From: an uncultured Novosphingobium sp.
Lineage (GTDB): Bacteria; Pseudomonadota; Alphaproteobacteria; Sphingomonadales; Sphingomonadaceae
Assembly (NCBI GenBank): GCA_946886365.1
Contig: CAMPIM010000045.1
Coordinates: forward strand, 1-25,606
Length of the DNA: 25,606 nucleotides
Direction: 5' to 3'
A program made the translations under genes and the position numbers. The notes beneath the pieces are model-generated. The model searched no databases, was not told the DNA's origin, and saw only the letters and a program-made list of their open reading frames with translations. Below, one piece after another: positions 1-8,538 of this stretch (position 1 is its first letter; the number at the start of each line of letters is the position of its first letter).

Positions 1-309
1 GTCACGATACTGAGGATGCAGCTTGACCCAAAGGCCCCAATCAGAGAAGGACTCACTGATTAAGCCAGAAGATGACCACCCCATCAAGTCCAGACGCATG
101 CGATTGGATAAATCGCTTGCTCGATTTGAAGGTCTTGACGGCCACAAGCGATCGTCCAAGCCGTGCTGCTAAACCGGCATAGTTGGATCGGCAGAGGTCC
201 GGCGAACGTAGAATTCCGTTCGTCCACGCGATCCAATCGGCGACCAGATTATGCGTTTCCGATCCCCGCTGGCCACAGGTTGCTGCAGCGCCTGCATCGC
301 GCAGTAACG
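1..309. other. left edge, no gene recognised
   Basis: This stretch lies downstream of the leftward GH43 gene. On the plus strand, frame 1 is open from base 1 to a TAA at 61-63 (20 codons), so it could be the tail of a gene outside the window. On the minus strand another short frame runs open off the left edge. Neither translation resembles a family I know, and I see no strong hairpin with a T-tract, no tRNA and no clear insertion-sequence end. I treat it as unassigned intergenic DNA. Confidence 0.4.
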
Positions 310-2076
310 TCAGTCGAAACAACGAGTAGAGGGCGAGCGCGCAATGCCGGCTTCGTTTACCGCGTCGACGGCGACGCAATAACCCTTCCCAAGGTTCAGG
401 CTGCCAATCTCCAGCGACGTCAACCCGTCGTAGACCTGAAAATTTTGGTTCATCAGATCGGGGCGACGCCCGACGCGAACGATATGAAATTCGGCGCCGG
501 GGGCCGCCTGCCAAGTAACCGTCACGCGCCGGGGGTCCGCTGTGCTCCGGCTCGCCTTCACTGCGGATACGCGCCCAGGGCGTCGGCCTGTGCCTTTACC
601 GAACACGCGCAGGTCGTAGAGAGAGAAGTTGCCGCCGTCCGGCGCCTGTACATTGCGCAGCCGCACGAAGCGAGCGTTCTGCGCTTGGGGCAGCACCTGA
701 TAGTCATGCGGCGCGTCACGCCCATCGTGGGCGTGGTCGATAGCTGTGCGCCAGCGTCGGCCATCATCCGACAGCTCTAGCACATAGCGGTAGCTATCCC
801 GGCTGATCCCGCGGCCCTGGCTGCCCTGATCGGCAAAGTTGATCTGAATCGCTTCGATGCGCTTTTTCGATCCCAGATCGATCTGGAACCATTCTTCACC
901 GCCCGATCGCGCCGACCACAATGTCCTCGAATCCTCATCGACGGCGTTTTCAACCGGAAAACCGTCCAGTGTGGAGGACGCGGTGGCAGCCTTGCCGCGC
1001 GAAAGAAGCATCCATCCCGTCAGGTCACGATTGCCGCTGAAGTAACGCGGATAATCCCCCAGATAGGTATCCGACAGAACTTCGCCCGTCCGTGTAAAAC
1101 GGGCCGGGAACAGTCCCAGCCGCCGTTCGAAAATATGGCGCTGCGAGATAGTCATGGTGCCTGCGTGCCACCACCGTCCCGTCGCATCCTTGAAGGTGTT
1201 GCCATGCCCCGCGCCGGTAATGAAGCCGGTGGGCTTTACAGCGAAGGGGCTGTAATCCTGATAGACGAATGGCCCCATCGGATCGTCCGCAACGAGGACG
1301 CCGTTGGCATATGTCTTGAACTCAGTGCCCGGCGCTGAATATTCTAGATAATAGCGGCCGTCATGCTTGGTCATCCACGATCCTTCGACGAAGGAGGGAG
1401 CATCGGGCTTATCATTGGTGTCGCCGGGCACTTCCCATCCACGACCGTCCTTGTCGCGGGACTGCGGGATTTCCGCAGTCCTGATCACCCGGAACGTAGT
1501 GGTATCGAGCTCATCCACGCGGAGCGGACCTTTCGATGCCAGACCGCTGTACATGTACAGGCGGCCATCATCGTCGAGGAACAAGTCCGGGTCCTCATAA
1601 CGCTGTTCGATGACGGCGGCTTCATACCAGCGCCCGGACTTTGGATCGTCGGTCGTCCAGATGCGGCGCGTACTTTCGCTTGTGGCCAAATACATCCGGC
1701 CCCGGATTACGACGACGGTCGGAGCGAACTTGTCCACGGCGTAGCCGCTCGCTTCCACGAAAGTCCAGTGCTGGAGGTCTGGCGAATGCCAATAGCCCTT
1801 CGAATGCGATGCGAAGAGGTAGTACAGGCCTTTATATGTGATGATCGTGGGATCGGCCGCTTCCCGATAGGCTTCGCCGAGCTTGAGCTGGATTTGCGGG
1901 ATCTTGACGGGCGTCTGGTAACGATAGGGTAGATCAACAGGATTTGCATAGGTCGCCATGCGCGACCTGCCTGCTGCCTCTGCCGGGACGAACGGGACCA
2001 ACGCCATAACGGACAGGCTCGCCGTTACCCAGTGCAGAGCCTTATATACCGCCCCGTTTCGTGCCGAACTTCCCAC
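310..2076 (-). CDS. exported GH43 glycosidase with F5/8C-like module
   Basis: Predicted secreted family 43 glycoside hydrolase (588 aa), likely an arabinofuranosidase or xylosidase acting on arabinose- or xylose-decorated glycosides. A Sec-type signal occupies about residues 1-34. The five-bladed propeller spans about 60-350 and shows the expected acidic triad: D75 in EAADPTII (base), D162 in YEDPDLFLDDDG (pKa modulator) and E231 in FVEGSW (general acid), plus a conserved-looking H291 in GAGHGN. Residues about 360-493 resemble an F5/8 type C (CBM32-like) jelly roll, and about 500-588 a fibronectin-III-like tail. The start is GTG at 2076, chosen because the later ATGs would cut into or remove the signal; the ribosome site (GTGGGG) is weak. 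It diverges from the GH106 gene across a 171-bp region. GH43 substrate specificity cannot be read from sequence alone. Confidence 0.92.
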   Translation of the reverse strand: MGSSARNGAVYKALHWVTASLSVMALVPFVPAEAAGRSRMATYANPVDLPYRYQTPVKIPQIQLKLGEAYREAADPTIITYKGLYYLFASHSKGYWHSPDLQHWTFVEASGYAVDKFAPTVVVIRGRMYLATSESTRRIWTTDDPKSGRWYEAAVIEQRYEDPDLFLDDDGRLYMYSGLASKGPLRVDELDTTTFRVIRTAEIPQSRDKDGRGWEVPGDTNDKPDAPSFVEGSWMTKHDGRYYLEYSAPGTEFKTYANGVLVADDPMGPFVYQDYSPFAVKPTGFITGAGHGNTFKDATGRWWHAGTMTISQRHIFERRLGLFPARFTRTGEVLSDTYLGDYPRYFSGNRDLTGWMLLSRGKAATASSTLDGFPVENAVDEDSRTLWSARSGGEEWFQIDLGSKKRIEAIQINFADQGSQGRGISRDSYRYVLELSDDGRRWRTAIDHAHDGRDAPHDYQVLPQAQNARFVRLRNVQAPDGGNFSLYDLRVFGKGTGRRPGRVSAVKASRSTADPRRVTVTWQAAPGAEFHIVRVGRRPDLMNQNFQVYDGLTSLEIGSLNLGKGYCVAVDAVNEAGIARSPSTRCFD

Positions 2077-2247
2077 AAGACTACCCCACTGATGCGTCAG
2101 ATACCCGGTGACATAGGCCGGGCTGGCAAATAAGTATACAGATACGTTGCATTAATCCGGCGGTGGAGTATGGCCTGCTTCTGGAAATATCTGGCGAGGC
2201 AGCGCAGGAATGCGAGCGTGCGCGGCTAAGGATGCAGGGAGAATAAG
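2077..2247. promoter_or_regulatory. divergent promoter region GH43 / GH106
   Basis: This 171-bp region separates two divergent glycosidase genes. On the plus strand TTGCAT (2147-2152) followed 16 nt later by TATGGC (2169-2174) is a plausible promoter for the GH106 gene. The element ACGTTGCATTAAT (2144-2156) recurs with one extra T upstream of the first GH39 gene, in the same orientation and at a similar distance from the start. CAGATAC also occurs twice (2098-2104 and 2139-2145). No copy of the AGCGCTACC xylose-type operator is present. A strong ribosome site, AGGGAGAA, lies at 2236-2243 ahead of the GH106 ATG. Confidence 0.4.
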
Positions 2248-5200
2248 ATGGCAAATTCAGAGGCGTTGAAGCTTGCCTGCGCTGCGGCACTGTATTTCAC
2301 CACATCTCACGCGGCCATGGCGTCGGACACCTTGCTTGATGGTTTCCGCGCTCCGCCGCTAGCGGCCAAGCCCAGGGTGTGGTGGCACTGGAACAGTGGG
2401 CAGATCAGTTCCGCCGGCATCGCCGCCGACCTCGACTGGATGGAGCGCATCGGCCTGGGCGGGTATCAGGCTTTCGACGTGGACTTGGGCGCCCCGCGCG
2501 TGGTGGAAACGCCGCTTCCCTACATGAGCGATGGCTGGAAGGCGATGTTCGGCGAAGCCGTGGAGCGAAGCATTCGTAAAGGCTTCGACATCGGGATCGC
2601 CGGTTCGCCCGGTTGGAGCGAGAGCGGCGGCCCTTGGGTCAAACCCGAACAGGGCATGAAGAAATATGTGTGGAGCGAGACCCAGGTCACCGGGGGACGA
2701 CGCTTCACCGGCCAGCTCGTCCAACCACCGGGTTCCGCAGGACTGTTTCAGAACAATGCCAGCGGGCTTGGCGTAAAGATGTTCTACCGCGATGCGAAAC
2801 TGGTGGCGTTCCGCACGTCCAATGGCGCGAAGCTGCCGACCCCCACGGTCGGCGCCAGCGGTGGCGACTTCACCGCGCAGATGTTGAACGACGGCGATGT
2901 CGTGAAAAGCACGGAGTTGACCCCCGGCCCCGATGGCGATGCCTGGCTGCGATTTGACTATGGTCGCGCCGTCACCGTCCGTGCGGTCACGACCGCAACC
3001 GGCGGCTACGCCCATTTCGGAGGTCGCGGCGGTGCGGGCCTTGGGTCGGGTGCACGGCTGGAAGCAAGCAATGACGGCCGCAGCTGGAATCAGGTCGGGA
3101 TGATCGAAACGGCAGGCCCGCAACGGACCGCTACCGTGCCGACGACGACCGCGCGCTGGTTCCGGGTACTGGTTCCGGCAGGGGCGGGTCCCAAAGCCAA
3201 GATTGGCGGCGCGAGCATGGCGGGGCCTCCCGGCGGCAAGCTGCTGGTATCGGAGCTGGTTCTGCGCGGTGCCCCGATGGTCAACGCATGGGAAACCAAG
3301 GCCGGTTTCGCGCTGTCGTCCGACTATTACTCCCTGGCCACACCGGGCGGGCAGGGCGCGATCCGCGGGCGGGAGGTCATCGACCTCACATCACGCATGC
3401 GCCCCGACGGCACCTTGGACTGGACTCCGCCAAAGGGCGAATGGACTGTCCTGCGCATCGGCTACTCCCTGACCGGCCAACGCAACGCTCCGGCTCAGCC
3501 TTCCGGTTCCGGGCTGGAGGTAGACAAGCTCAGCGGCGCGGACGTGACCAGCTACATTACCCAATATCTTGACCGCTATCGTCAGGCGAGCGGCGGGCGG
3601 TTGGGCGCTGGCGGCGTCACCAACATGATCTTCGACAGCTGGGAAGCAGGGGAAGCGAACTGGACGCCCGCCATTCTGGAAAAATTCCAGCGCCTGCGTG
3701 GCTACGACGCCACGCCGTTTCTGCCGGTGCTGGCAGGCTATGTGGTGGACAGCGCCGAGGCGAGCGACCGTTTCCTGTGGGATTTCCGCCGCACGCTGCA
3801 GGACCTGCTGAAGACCGAGCATTACGACACCCTGACTGCCGAACTGCACAAGGTCGGCATGATCCGCTACGGCGAATCGCATGAAGGCCGCCCCGCCGCC
3901 ATGGGTGACGGGATGGAGATGAAGGCGTCGGCGGACGTGCCGATGGCGGCATTCTGGCACAAGCGGACGCCCGGCGTCTTCCAGCCTGGCCCTTTCGCCG
4001 ACATCCGCGAATCCGCTTCCGTCGCCAATATTTGGGGCCAGAACATCGTCGCCGCAGAAGCGCTGACCGCCAGCGGCTCGCCCTGGTCGATCGCGCCGCG
4101 TATGTTGAAGCCGGACGCCGACCTGATGATGGTTGCGGGCATCAACCGGTTCATCCTGCACAGTTCGGTGCATCAGCCACTGCTCGGGAAGGCGCCGGGG
4201 CTGGTGCTCGGTCCCTTCGGCCACTGGTTCAACCGCAACGACACTTGGGCGGAACAGGCAGGCCCCTGGATCAGCTATCTGGGTCGCGCCTCGTACCTGT
4301 TGCAACAGGGGCATGCGGTGAACGACGTGGCGATCTTCTACGGCGAGGGCGCCTCGATCACCGGGCTTTTCGGCGAAACTCCACCTGCCGTGCCGGACGG
4401 GTTGCAATATGATTATGTGAACGCCGATGCGCTCAAGACTCGCATCTCGGTGAAGGACGGACGTCTCTTTACGCCGGACGACATGTCCTGGCGGCTTTTG
4501 TACATGAGTGGCCAAACGCGGTGGCTCACCTTGCCAACGCTTGAACGCCTGCGCGCTCTTGTCCGTGACGGCGCGATCCTCGTGGGTGACAGGCCCCAGG
4601 GCTCCCCAAGCCTCAGCGACGATCCGGAGCAGGTCCGCGCCATCATAACTGAGCTTTGGCCGATGGCATCTGGCGCTCACACGGTAGGGGCAGGTAAGGT
4701 TTACGCAACGAATAGCCTTGCCGCTCCGTTGGCAGCGGAAGGGGTAACGGCCGATTTCGAAATCGTGGGCGGACAGGCGGACGGCGCAATCCGTTTCAGG
4801 CATCGCCAGACATCGGACCGCGACATCTATTTCGTCTCGAATAGTCACAACAAAGCGCAGACGGTGGTCGCCGCCTTCCGGGTGACGGGCAAGACCGCAG
4901 AGATTTGGAATCCTGTAAGCGGCCAGGCACGACCTGCAAGCTATCGGTATGAGAAGGGCCGCACTCTGGTCGATATCCCGCTTGCCCCCTTCGGCTCAAC
5001 CTTTGTGATGTTCCGCAACGGTGGTCCGGAAAGCCAGCAGCTTCCAGTCCCAACCGTTCAGCCACTGGCTGATGTGTCTGATAAATGGTCGATCGCGTTC
5101 CCGCCCGACCGAGGCGCACCGGCAAAGCTCGAACTCGGCCGGTTGCGCGATCTGAGCAAGGACGTCGACCCTGGGGTGAAGTATTTTTCCGGCACTGCCA

Positions 5201-5628
5201 ACTATAGCCGGACGCTCCGGGTGCCGCGGTCCTGGATGCAGGATGGCGGGCGCTTGCAACTCGATCTCGGCACGGTTGAGGTGGTCGCCGAAGTGCTGGT
5301 CAACGGCCGTTCGGCCGGCATTGTGTGGACGGCGCCATACCGCGTTGATGTTACCAACCTGCTGAAGACCGGGCGCAACAAGATTGAGGTTCGGGTCAGC
5401 AACTTGTGGGTCAATCGCGTCGTTGGTGACCGTCAACCCGGCGTGACGAAACGGATCGCCTTCACGCATGAGGACGCGGCAAGCCTAGGCATCAAGCAGC
5501 CGCGTAGCGTGTTCGACACAGTAGGGCCGGGCGGAACGCCCTTCGGCGCCACACCCTACACCGCCTCTACGCCAGTGCCGCCATCGGGGTTGATAGGCCC
5601 AGTACGGCTGGAGCGTCAGATGCCCTAG
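2248..5628 (+). CDS. exported GH106-type alpha-L-rhamnosidase
   Basis: Predicted periplasmic or secreted alpha-L-rhamnosidase (1126 aa), removing terminal rhamnose from plant glycosides or pectic side chains. A Sec signal ends near ...HAAMA (residue about 25). The GH106 hallmark follows at once: PRVWWHWNSGQ, then a DLDWMERIGLGG segment. Mid-protein motifs FDSWEAGEANWTP (E466) and RYGESHEG (E543) carry candidate catalytic glutamates of this inverting family. About 190-335 includes an F5/8C-like insertion (SNDGRSWNQV). About 945-1065 is a GH2-type galactose-binding fold (YSRTLRVP, VEVLVNG-like, APYRVDVTNLLKTGRN). The ATG at 2248 has a good AGGGAGAA ribosome site. The founding GH106 enzyme comes from a Sphingomonas and is of similar size, to my recollection. 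Its stop lies 4 nt from the stop of the converging GH39 gene. I am sure of the family, less of the substrate. Confidence 0.9.
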   Translation: MANSEALKLACAAALYFTTSHAAMASDTLLDGFRAPPLAAKPRVWWHWNSGQISSAGIAADLDWMERIGLGGYQAFDVDLGAPRVVETPLPYMSDGWKAMFGEAVERSIRKGFDIGIAGSPGWSESGGPWVKPEQGMKKYVWSETQVTGGRRFTGQLVQPPGSAGLFQNNASGLGVKMFYRDAKLVAFRTSNGAKLPTPTVGASGGDFTAQMLNDGDVVKSTELTPGPDGDAWLRFDYGRAVTVRAVTTATGGYAHFGGRGGAGLGSGARLEASNDGRSWNQVGMIETAGPQRTATVPTTTARWFRVLVPAGAGPKAKIGGASMAGPPGGKLLVSELVLRGAPMVNAWETKAGFALSSDYYSLATPGGQGAIRGREVIDLTSRMRPDGTLDWTPPKGEWTVLRIGYSLTGQRNAPAQPSGSGLEVDKLSGADVTSYITQYLDRYRQASGGRLGAGGVTNMIFDSWEAGEANWTPAILEKFQRLRGYDATPFLPVLAGYVVDSAEASDRFLWDFRRTLQDLLKTEHYDTLTAELHKVGMIRYGESHEGRPAAMGDGMEMKASADVPMAAFWHKRTPGVFQPGPFADIRESASVANIWGQNIVAAEALTASGSPWSIAPRMLKPDADLMMVAGINRFILHSSVHQPLLGKAPGLVLGPFGHWFNRNDTWAEQAGPWISYLGRASYLLQQGHAVNDVAIFYGEGASITGLFGETPPAVPDGLQYDYVNADALKTRISVKDGRLFTPDDMSWRLLYMSGQTRWLTLPTLERLRALVRDGAILVGDRPQGSPSLSDDPEQVRAIITELWPMASGAHTVGAGKVYATNSLAAPLAAEGVTADFEIVGGQADGAIRFRHRQTSDRDIYFVSNSHNKAQTVVAAFRVTGKTAEIWNPVSGQARPASYRYEKGRTLVDIPLAPFGSTFVMFRNGGPESQQLPVPTVQPLADVSDKWSIAFPPDRGAPAKLELGRLRDLSKDVDPGVKYFSGTANYSRTLRVPRSWMQDGGRLQLDLGTVEVVAEVLVNGRSAGIVWTAPYRVDVTNLLKTGRNKIEVRVSNLWVNRVVGDRQPGVTKRIAFTHEDAASLGIKQPRSVFDTVGPGGTPFGATPYTASTPVPPSGLIGPVRLERQMP

Positions 5629-5632
5629 GCTC

Positions 5633-7141
5633 TCAGACAAGCTCGATAAGTGCTACACCCTCCGGCGGCAAGTCGAGCGTAAGCTGAGCATGCTCATCTA
5701 GCGTCATCCTCTCGGGGGCCGCCAGTTCCGCTGCCCTGCGAATGGTATCTAACTGCTCGCGGGTGGGATATTGCGGCGATCCCATGGCGCGCCAAGCTGG
5801 ATAAGGAGATCCGCGCTCCTGATCCACATAGCTGACCTGGACGGCTTGGGCGGCTGCGGCGCCCTGCAGCCGAACGGTTAGCGTCTTGCGGTCGCCGATG
5901 ATCCGGCGCTCCCTGCTGGCGCCTGGGATGCCCGGGGCCTGCTGGACGTCTGCGAGGTTCCAGACCAAAGCCGCGCACCCGCCGTCCCGCGTGCGCGAGG
6001 CCAGCGCAGGACCCTTCGCGGCCAATCTGCGGTCGCCAAGCCGATGTAGCAGCTTGTAAGTGTTGAATTCCGGCTTGGCCACGCTCCCCCGGGCGAGCAT
6101 GCCCCAACCGTTCTGACCTTCCTTGAAGATCCAGTTGGCAACCATATTCTCTTCATACTCGCCGCTGATCTGCCACTGGCACATAGCCTGGCAGTGGGGG
6201 AGGCTCTCTTTGATGGCGTGGGCGATCATGGCCGGACTATCGGATGACCATTCATTGATCCACAATGCCGTCCCCTTATAGCGGGTGGCATCGATCTGTT
6301 TCCGGGCCAGCGCGGCTGCGGCAGGCACCACATCATACTCTTTATGCAGACCTGCTTTCCCGAAAATCAAGGCCTGATCGTCTCCGGGATAGACATGGGT
6401 CGAAACGAAATCGACCGGCAGATTATTCTGTGCACAGAATTGGAGGAACTGCGGAATCCACTGTATTGCTGATGTCGCAGGCCCCCCCACCTTCAAAGAA
6501 GGATCGACCGCCTTCACTGCCTGAGCAGCTGCCTTATAAAGCGCGAAATATTCCTCCTGCGTCCCAGTCCAAAACCAGGATTTCAGATTTGGTTCATTCC
6601 AGACCTCAAAATACCATTGTCGCACTTCCTCGGCGCCATAGCGCTGAACGAGATGGCGGACGAACTTCCCGACGAGTTCCGCCCATTTGTCCAACGATGA
6701 TGGTGGAGTTACATTGGCGCGGTAAAAGCCAAATTCCTTCGCTCCGCTTGCCAACGAGCGGGGCATGAAACTGAGTTCGACGAACGGCTGGACGCCACGT
6801 TCTAGCAGGCCATCATATACGGCATCGACGTTCTGGAAATTACCATTTGCTCCGACCCCCATCTCGTCATTGAAGATGCCGTGAAAACGGATGCGTTGCA
6901 GACCGGCCTCATTCTTGAACCGCGCCAAGTCCTTGCGCCATGGCTCCCGAAGAGTGATAGCAGCACGATCTGAGCCCATGCAGCGCGACCAAATATGATC
7001 AAGAGGACCGGCGTCTTTTCGGATATCGATATCGATGAAGTTGTCGGGCGTGCGGCCCCAAGCCGGAGAAGTCAGAGCCGCCACGCCCATCGCGCCCCCC
7101 ATCGCGGAGAATTCACGGCGCGTCCACATCTTGTCATCCAT
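5633..7141 (-). CDS. GH39 beta-xylosidase-like enzyme, copy 1
   Basis: Predicted exported family 39 glycosidase (502 aa), most likely a retaining beta-xylosidase releasing terminal xylose. The N-terminus has a Tat-type signal (TRREFSAMGG, then a hydrophobic stretch ending near PAWG). The (beta/alpha)8 core holds the acid/base E183 in EVWNEPN and the nucleophile E297 in WINEWSS, both typical of clan GH-A. A C-terminal beta-rich region follows (about 380-502), ending in a conserved DLPPEGVALIEL. The ATG at 7141 has only a weak GTGGTGA ribosome site. A close paralogue lies at 23891-25411; the two align almost end to end and copy 2 has about six extra residues near position 98. This copy sits apart from the GH3 operon and lacks the xylose-type operator upstream, so it may be regulated differently. 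Confidence 0.93.
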   Translation of the reverse strand: MDDKMWTRREFSAMGGAMGVAALTSPAWGRTPDNFIDIDIRKDAGPLDHIWSRCMGSDRAAITLREPWRKDLARFKNEAGLQRIRFHGIFNDEMGVGANGNFQNVDAVYDGLLERGVQPFVELSFMPRSLASGAKEFGFYRANVTPPSSLDKWAELVGKFVRHLVQRYGAEEVRQWYFEVWNEPNLKSWFWTGTQEEYFALYKAAAQAVKAVDPSLKVGGPATSAIQWIPQFLQFCAQNNLPVDFVSTHVYPGDDQALIFGKAGLHKEYDVVPAAAALARKQIDATRYKGTALWINEWSSDSPAMIAHAIKESLPHCQAMCQWQISGEYEENMVANWIFKEGQNGWGMLARGSVAKPEFNTYKLLHRLGDRRLAAKGPALASRTRDGGCAALVWNLADVQQAPGIPGASRERRIIGDRKTLTVRLQGAAAAQAVQVSYVDQERGSPYPAWRAMGSPQYPTREQLDTIRRAAELAAPERMTLDEHAQLTLDLPPEGVALIELV

Positions 7142-7508
7142 AGATTTTCACCACTCGCAAGCCAAGCCCATCTTGACGGGCAATTTCCCCGAAATTGATG
7201 AACCGACCATGGATCTTAGCTCTATTAAATGCAACGTTATTGTTTACTTTTGAGCCATGGGGAGGACCTTGGCCGCCGCGTGCCTTTTCAAATTTGCCTT
7301 ACGAACGAATGACAAGCGCCCCTCCAGGGGAGAGCATATGCTGCGCTCTGATCGTGCTTTCGTGCTGCTTTACGTGAGCGCCGCTGCTGCGGATATGCCG
7401 CGGCTTAATGTGAGGATGGAGGGCTCGCGTTGCCATAAAGCCTTTAACGCGAATAGGATCAAAGCGCCTGTATCATGGAAGCAGTTCGAACCAGTCGGAG
7501 GGACAGGA
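7142..7508. promoter_or_regulatory. gap between TetR gene and GH39 copy 1
   Basis: This 367-base gap holds the presumed promoter of the leftward GH39 gene. Read on the minus strand, ACGTTGCATTTAAT (7224-7237) lies about 83 nt before the GH39 start and matches the element upstream of GH106. A plus-strand reading frame starting at ATG 7338, with a good AGGGGAGAG site at 7326-7334, runs 89 codons to 7607. It overlaps the 3' end of the TetR gene antisense and resembles nothing I know, so I do not call it. No AGCGCTACC operator is present. Confidence 0.35.
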
Positions 7509-8162
7509 TCACCATTGTTCGCGGGCGAACAATATGAGATCCACTATCTTCTTCCCATGTGTCTCGATATCTTTTGCGGAGAGCTTGCGAACGAGGTCAT
7601 ACTGTAAAAACCAGCCATATACCGATGTGAGAATGTGCTCGGCGACTGCTTCTGGTCGCTCCACGGGGATCGCGTCCCTGTGCGCAGCGGCGCGAATATC
7701 CTCCGCCAGCAGCCGAACTGCATTGAGATAACCCAGTTCGTGCATCAGTGGCGCGAGATCTGGAAAGCGATGGCGATTGAGAAGAATTAACGAATGAAGT
7801 CCGCGAAAGAGGGGATCGACCAACAGAGACGCCATGTCGGCAACGCGTAGGTGCAGAACCTCTCTCAGATCGGTAACGCCATGGGTGGATTTGACTCGGG
7901 AAACCGCATACCAGCGGGCCAGCGTTTCCCTCACGACCGCACGGAAAAGATCCGCCTTGGTCGCGTAGCGGGCGTAAAGCGTGGTGCGGGTTATGCCGGT
8001 CGCCGCGGCAATCTTCTCCATAGAAACGCCATCGAACCCATCGACCAGAAACATGCCTCGGGCGGTGCCAAGTATGGCTTGCTCGATCAGCGCCACCTCC
8101 GTTGACGAGGGACGCCCTCTCTTGAGGGCAAGCTTTGCAGGAGTGGCGGTTCGACGGATCAT
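7509..8162 (-). CDS. TetR/AcrR-family transcriptional regulator
   Basis: One-component DNA-binding regulator (217 aa from this start). The N-terminus has a basic arm with the typical GRPSS motif, then the TetR helix-turn-helix: FDGVSMEKIAAATGITRTTL followed by YARYATKADLFRAVV. The remaining roughly 140 residues are the all-helical ligand-binding and dimerisation domain, which cannot be assigned a ligand by eye. The frame extends up to an ATG at 8192, but I prefer the ATG at 8162 because AGAAGG lies 5 nt upstream and the 8192 start has no ribosome site. It is the last gene of a leftward SDR / small protein / tetR set. It probably represses that set and the divergent flavoprotein; the palindrome at 10077-10086 is the obvious candidate operator (inference). 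Confidence 0.92.
   Translation of the reverse strand: MIRRTATPAKLALKRGRPSSTEVALIEQAILGTARGMFLVDGFDGVSMEKIAAATGITRTTLYARYATKADLFRAVVRETLARWYAVSRVKSTHGVTDLREVLHLRVADMASLLVDPLFRGLHSLILLNRHRFPDLAPLMHELGYLNAVRLLAEDIRAAAHRDAIPVERPEAVAEHILTSVYGWFLQYDLVRKLSAKDIETHGKKIVDLILFAREQW
7514..7533. repeat. 20-bp perfect inverted repeat in tetR 3' end
   Basis: ATTGTTCGC and GCGAACAAT form a perfect 9-bp dyad with a 2-nt centre. It covers the codons for the last residues (FAREQ) of the TetR regulator, just before its stop at 7509-7511. There is no T-tract on either side, so a terminator is not obvious. It could be an operator-like site, an RNA hairpin that protects the message end, or chance. Confidence 0.45.
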
Positions 8163-8218
8163 CAGTGCCTTCTGATATAGGAGCACCGCCATGGCAATGA
8201 GATGCTGAAATCGACCCG

Positions 8219-8530
8219 TTATCTAAATTTGGCGAGATCCTTATCAATTGCAGCCAGCTGCCTGTCGCTGATCTTGCCCTGGGAGAAGCGCTGGATTCCT
8301 TTCAGCGTCAGGCCGCGTGCGAGGAAGATCCTGCTGTCGGTCGATGTGTTGGGGATATGCCTGTCCACGATTGCGCGTGTGCGAGGATCATCCAGCAGCG
8401 TGCCGATGGGCGTACTCGAGCTACTGTAGCGCGGTGCGACAGCTGGCGCATTCTTGCGCGCTGGGATTGCCGCCAAAGAGGTTGCAGAGAGGGCGGTGAG
8501 GGCCGCGAAAAGAAGAAGATTTTTCTTCAT
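8219..8530 (-). CDS. small exported protein, sphingomonad type
   Basis: 103-residue protein with a clear Sec signal: MKKN, a hydrophobic core to about residue 20, and cleavage likely near SLAAIPA. The mature part has a compact pattern, IGTLLDDPRTRAIVDRHIP followed by a short linker, ARGLTLKGIQRFSQG, and a C-terminal AAIDKDLAKF. From memory, this pattern recurs in sphingomonads as small exported proteins and as a tail module on secreted esterases or glycosidases; I cannot check that here and know no function for it. The ATG at 8530 is only 8 nt beyond the SDR stop, so the genes are almost certainly cotranscribed; the ribosome site (GAAAGAC) is weak, which suggests translational coupling. Longer upstream extensions of this frame only shadow the SDR gene. 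Confidence 0.75.
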   Translation of the reverse strand: MKKNLLLFAALTALSATSLAAIPARKNAPAVAPRYSSSSTPIGTLLDDPRTRAIVDRHIPNTSTDSRIFLARGLTLKGIQRFSQGKISDRQLAAIDKDLAKFR

Positions 8531-8538
8531 GGGGTCTT

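Noticed and set aside
53..514. Minus-strand 153-codon frame overlapping the GH43 3' end
   Set aside because: Most of it shadows the GH43 coding sequence in another frame; the remaining part resembles no family I know. I considered a transposase remnant but saw no DDE motif or inverted ends.
3391..4848. Long minus-strand open frame (485 codons) inside the GH106 gene
   Set aside because: It is a GC-rich shadow frame with Arg/His-rich low-quality composition; the GH106 protein on the other strand has clear family motifs.
7338..7607. Plus-strand 89-codon frame with a good AGGGGAGAG ribosome site
   Set aside because: It overlaps the end of the TetR gene antisense by about 100 bases, has no recognisable domain or signal, and has no promoter that I can see. 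It may be worth a check in RNA-seq.
8285..8296. AGCGCT inside the small exported protein gene and similar cores inside several other genes
   Set aside because: They lack the flanking TA/ACC bases of the three intergenic sites and lie within coding sequence, so they are unlikely to be operators.
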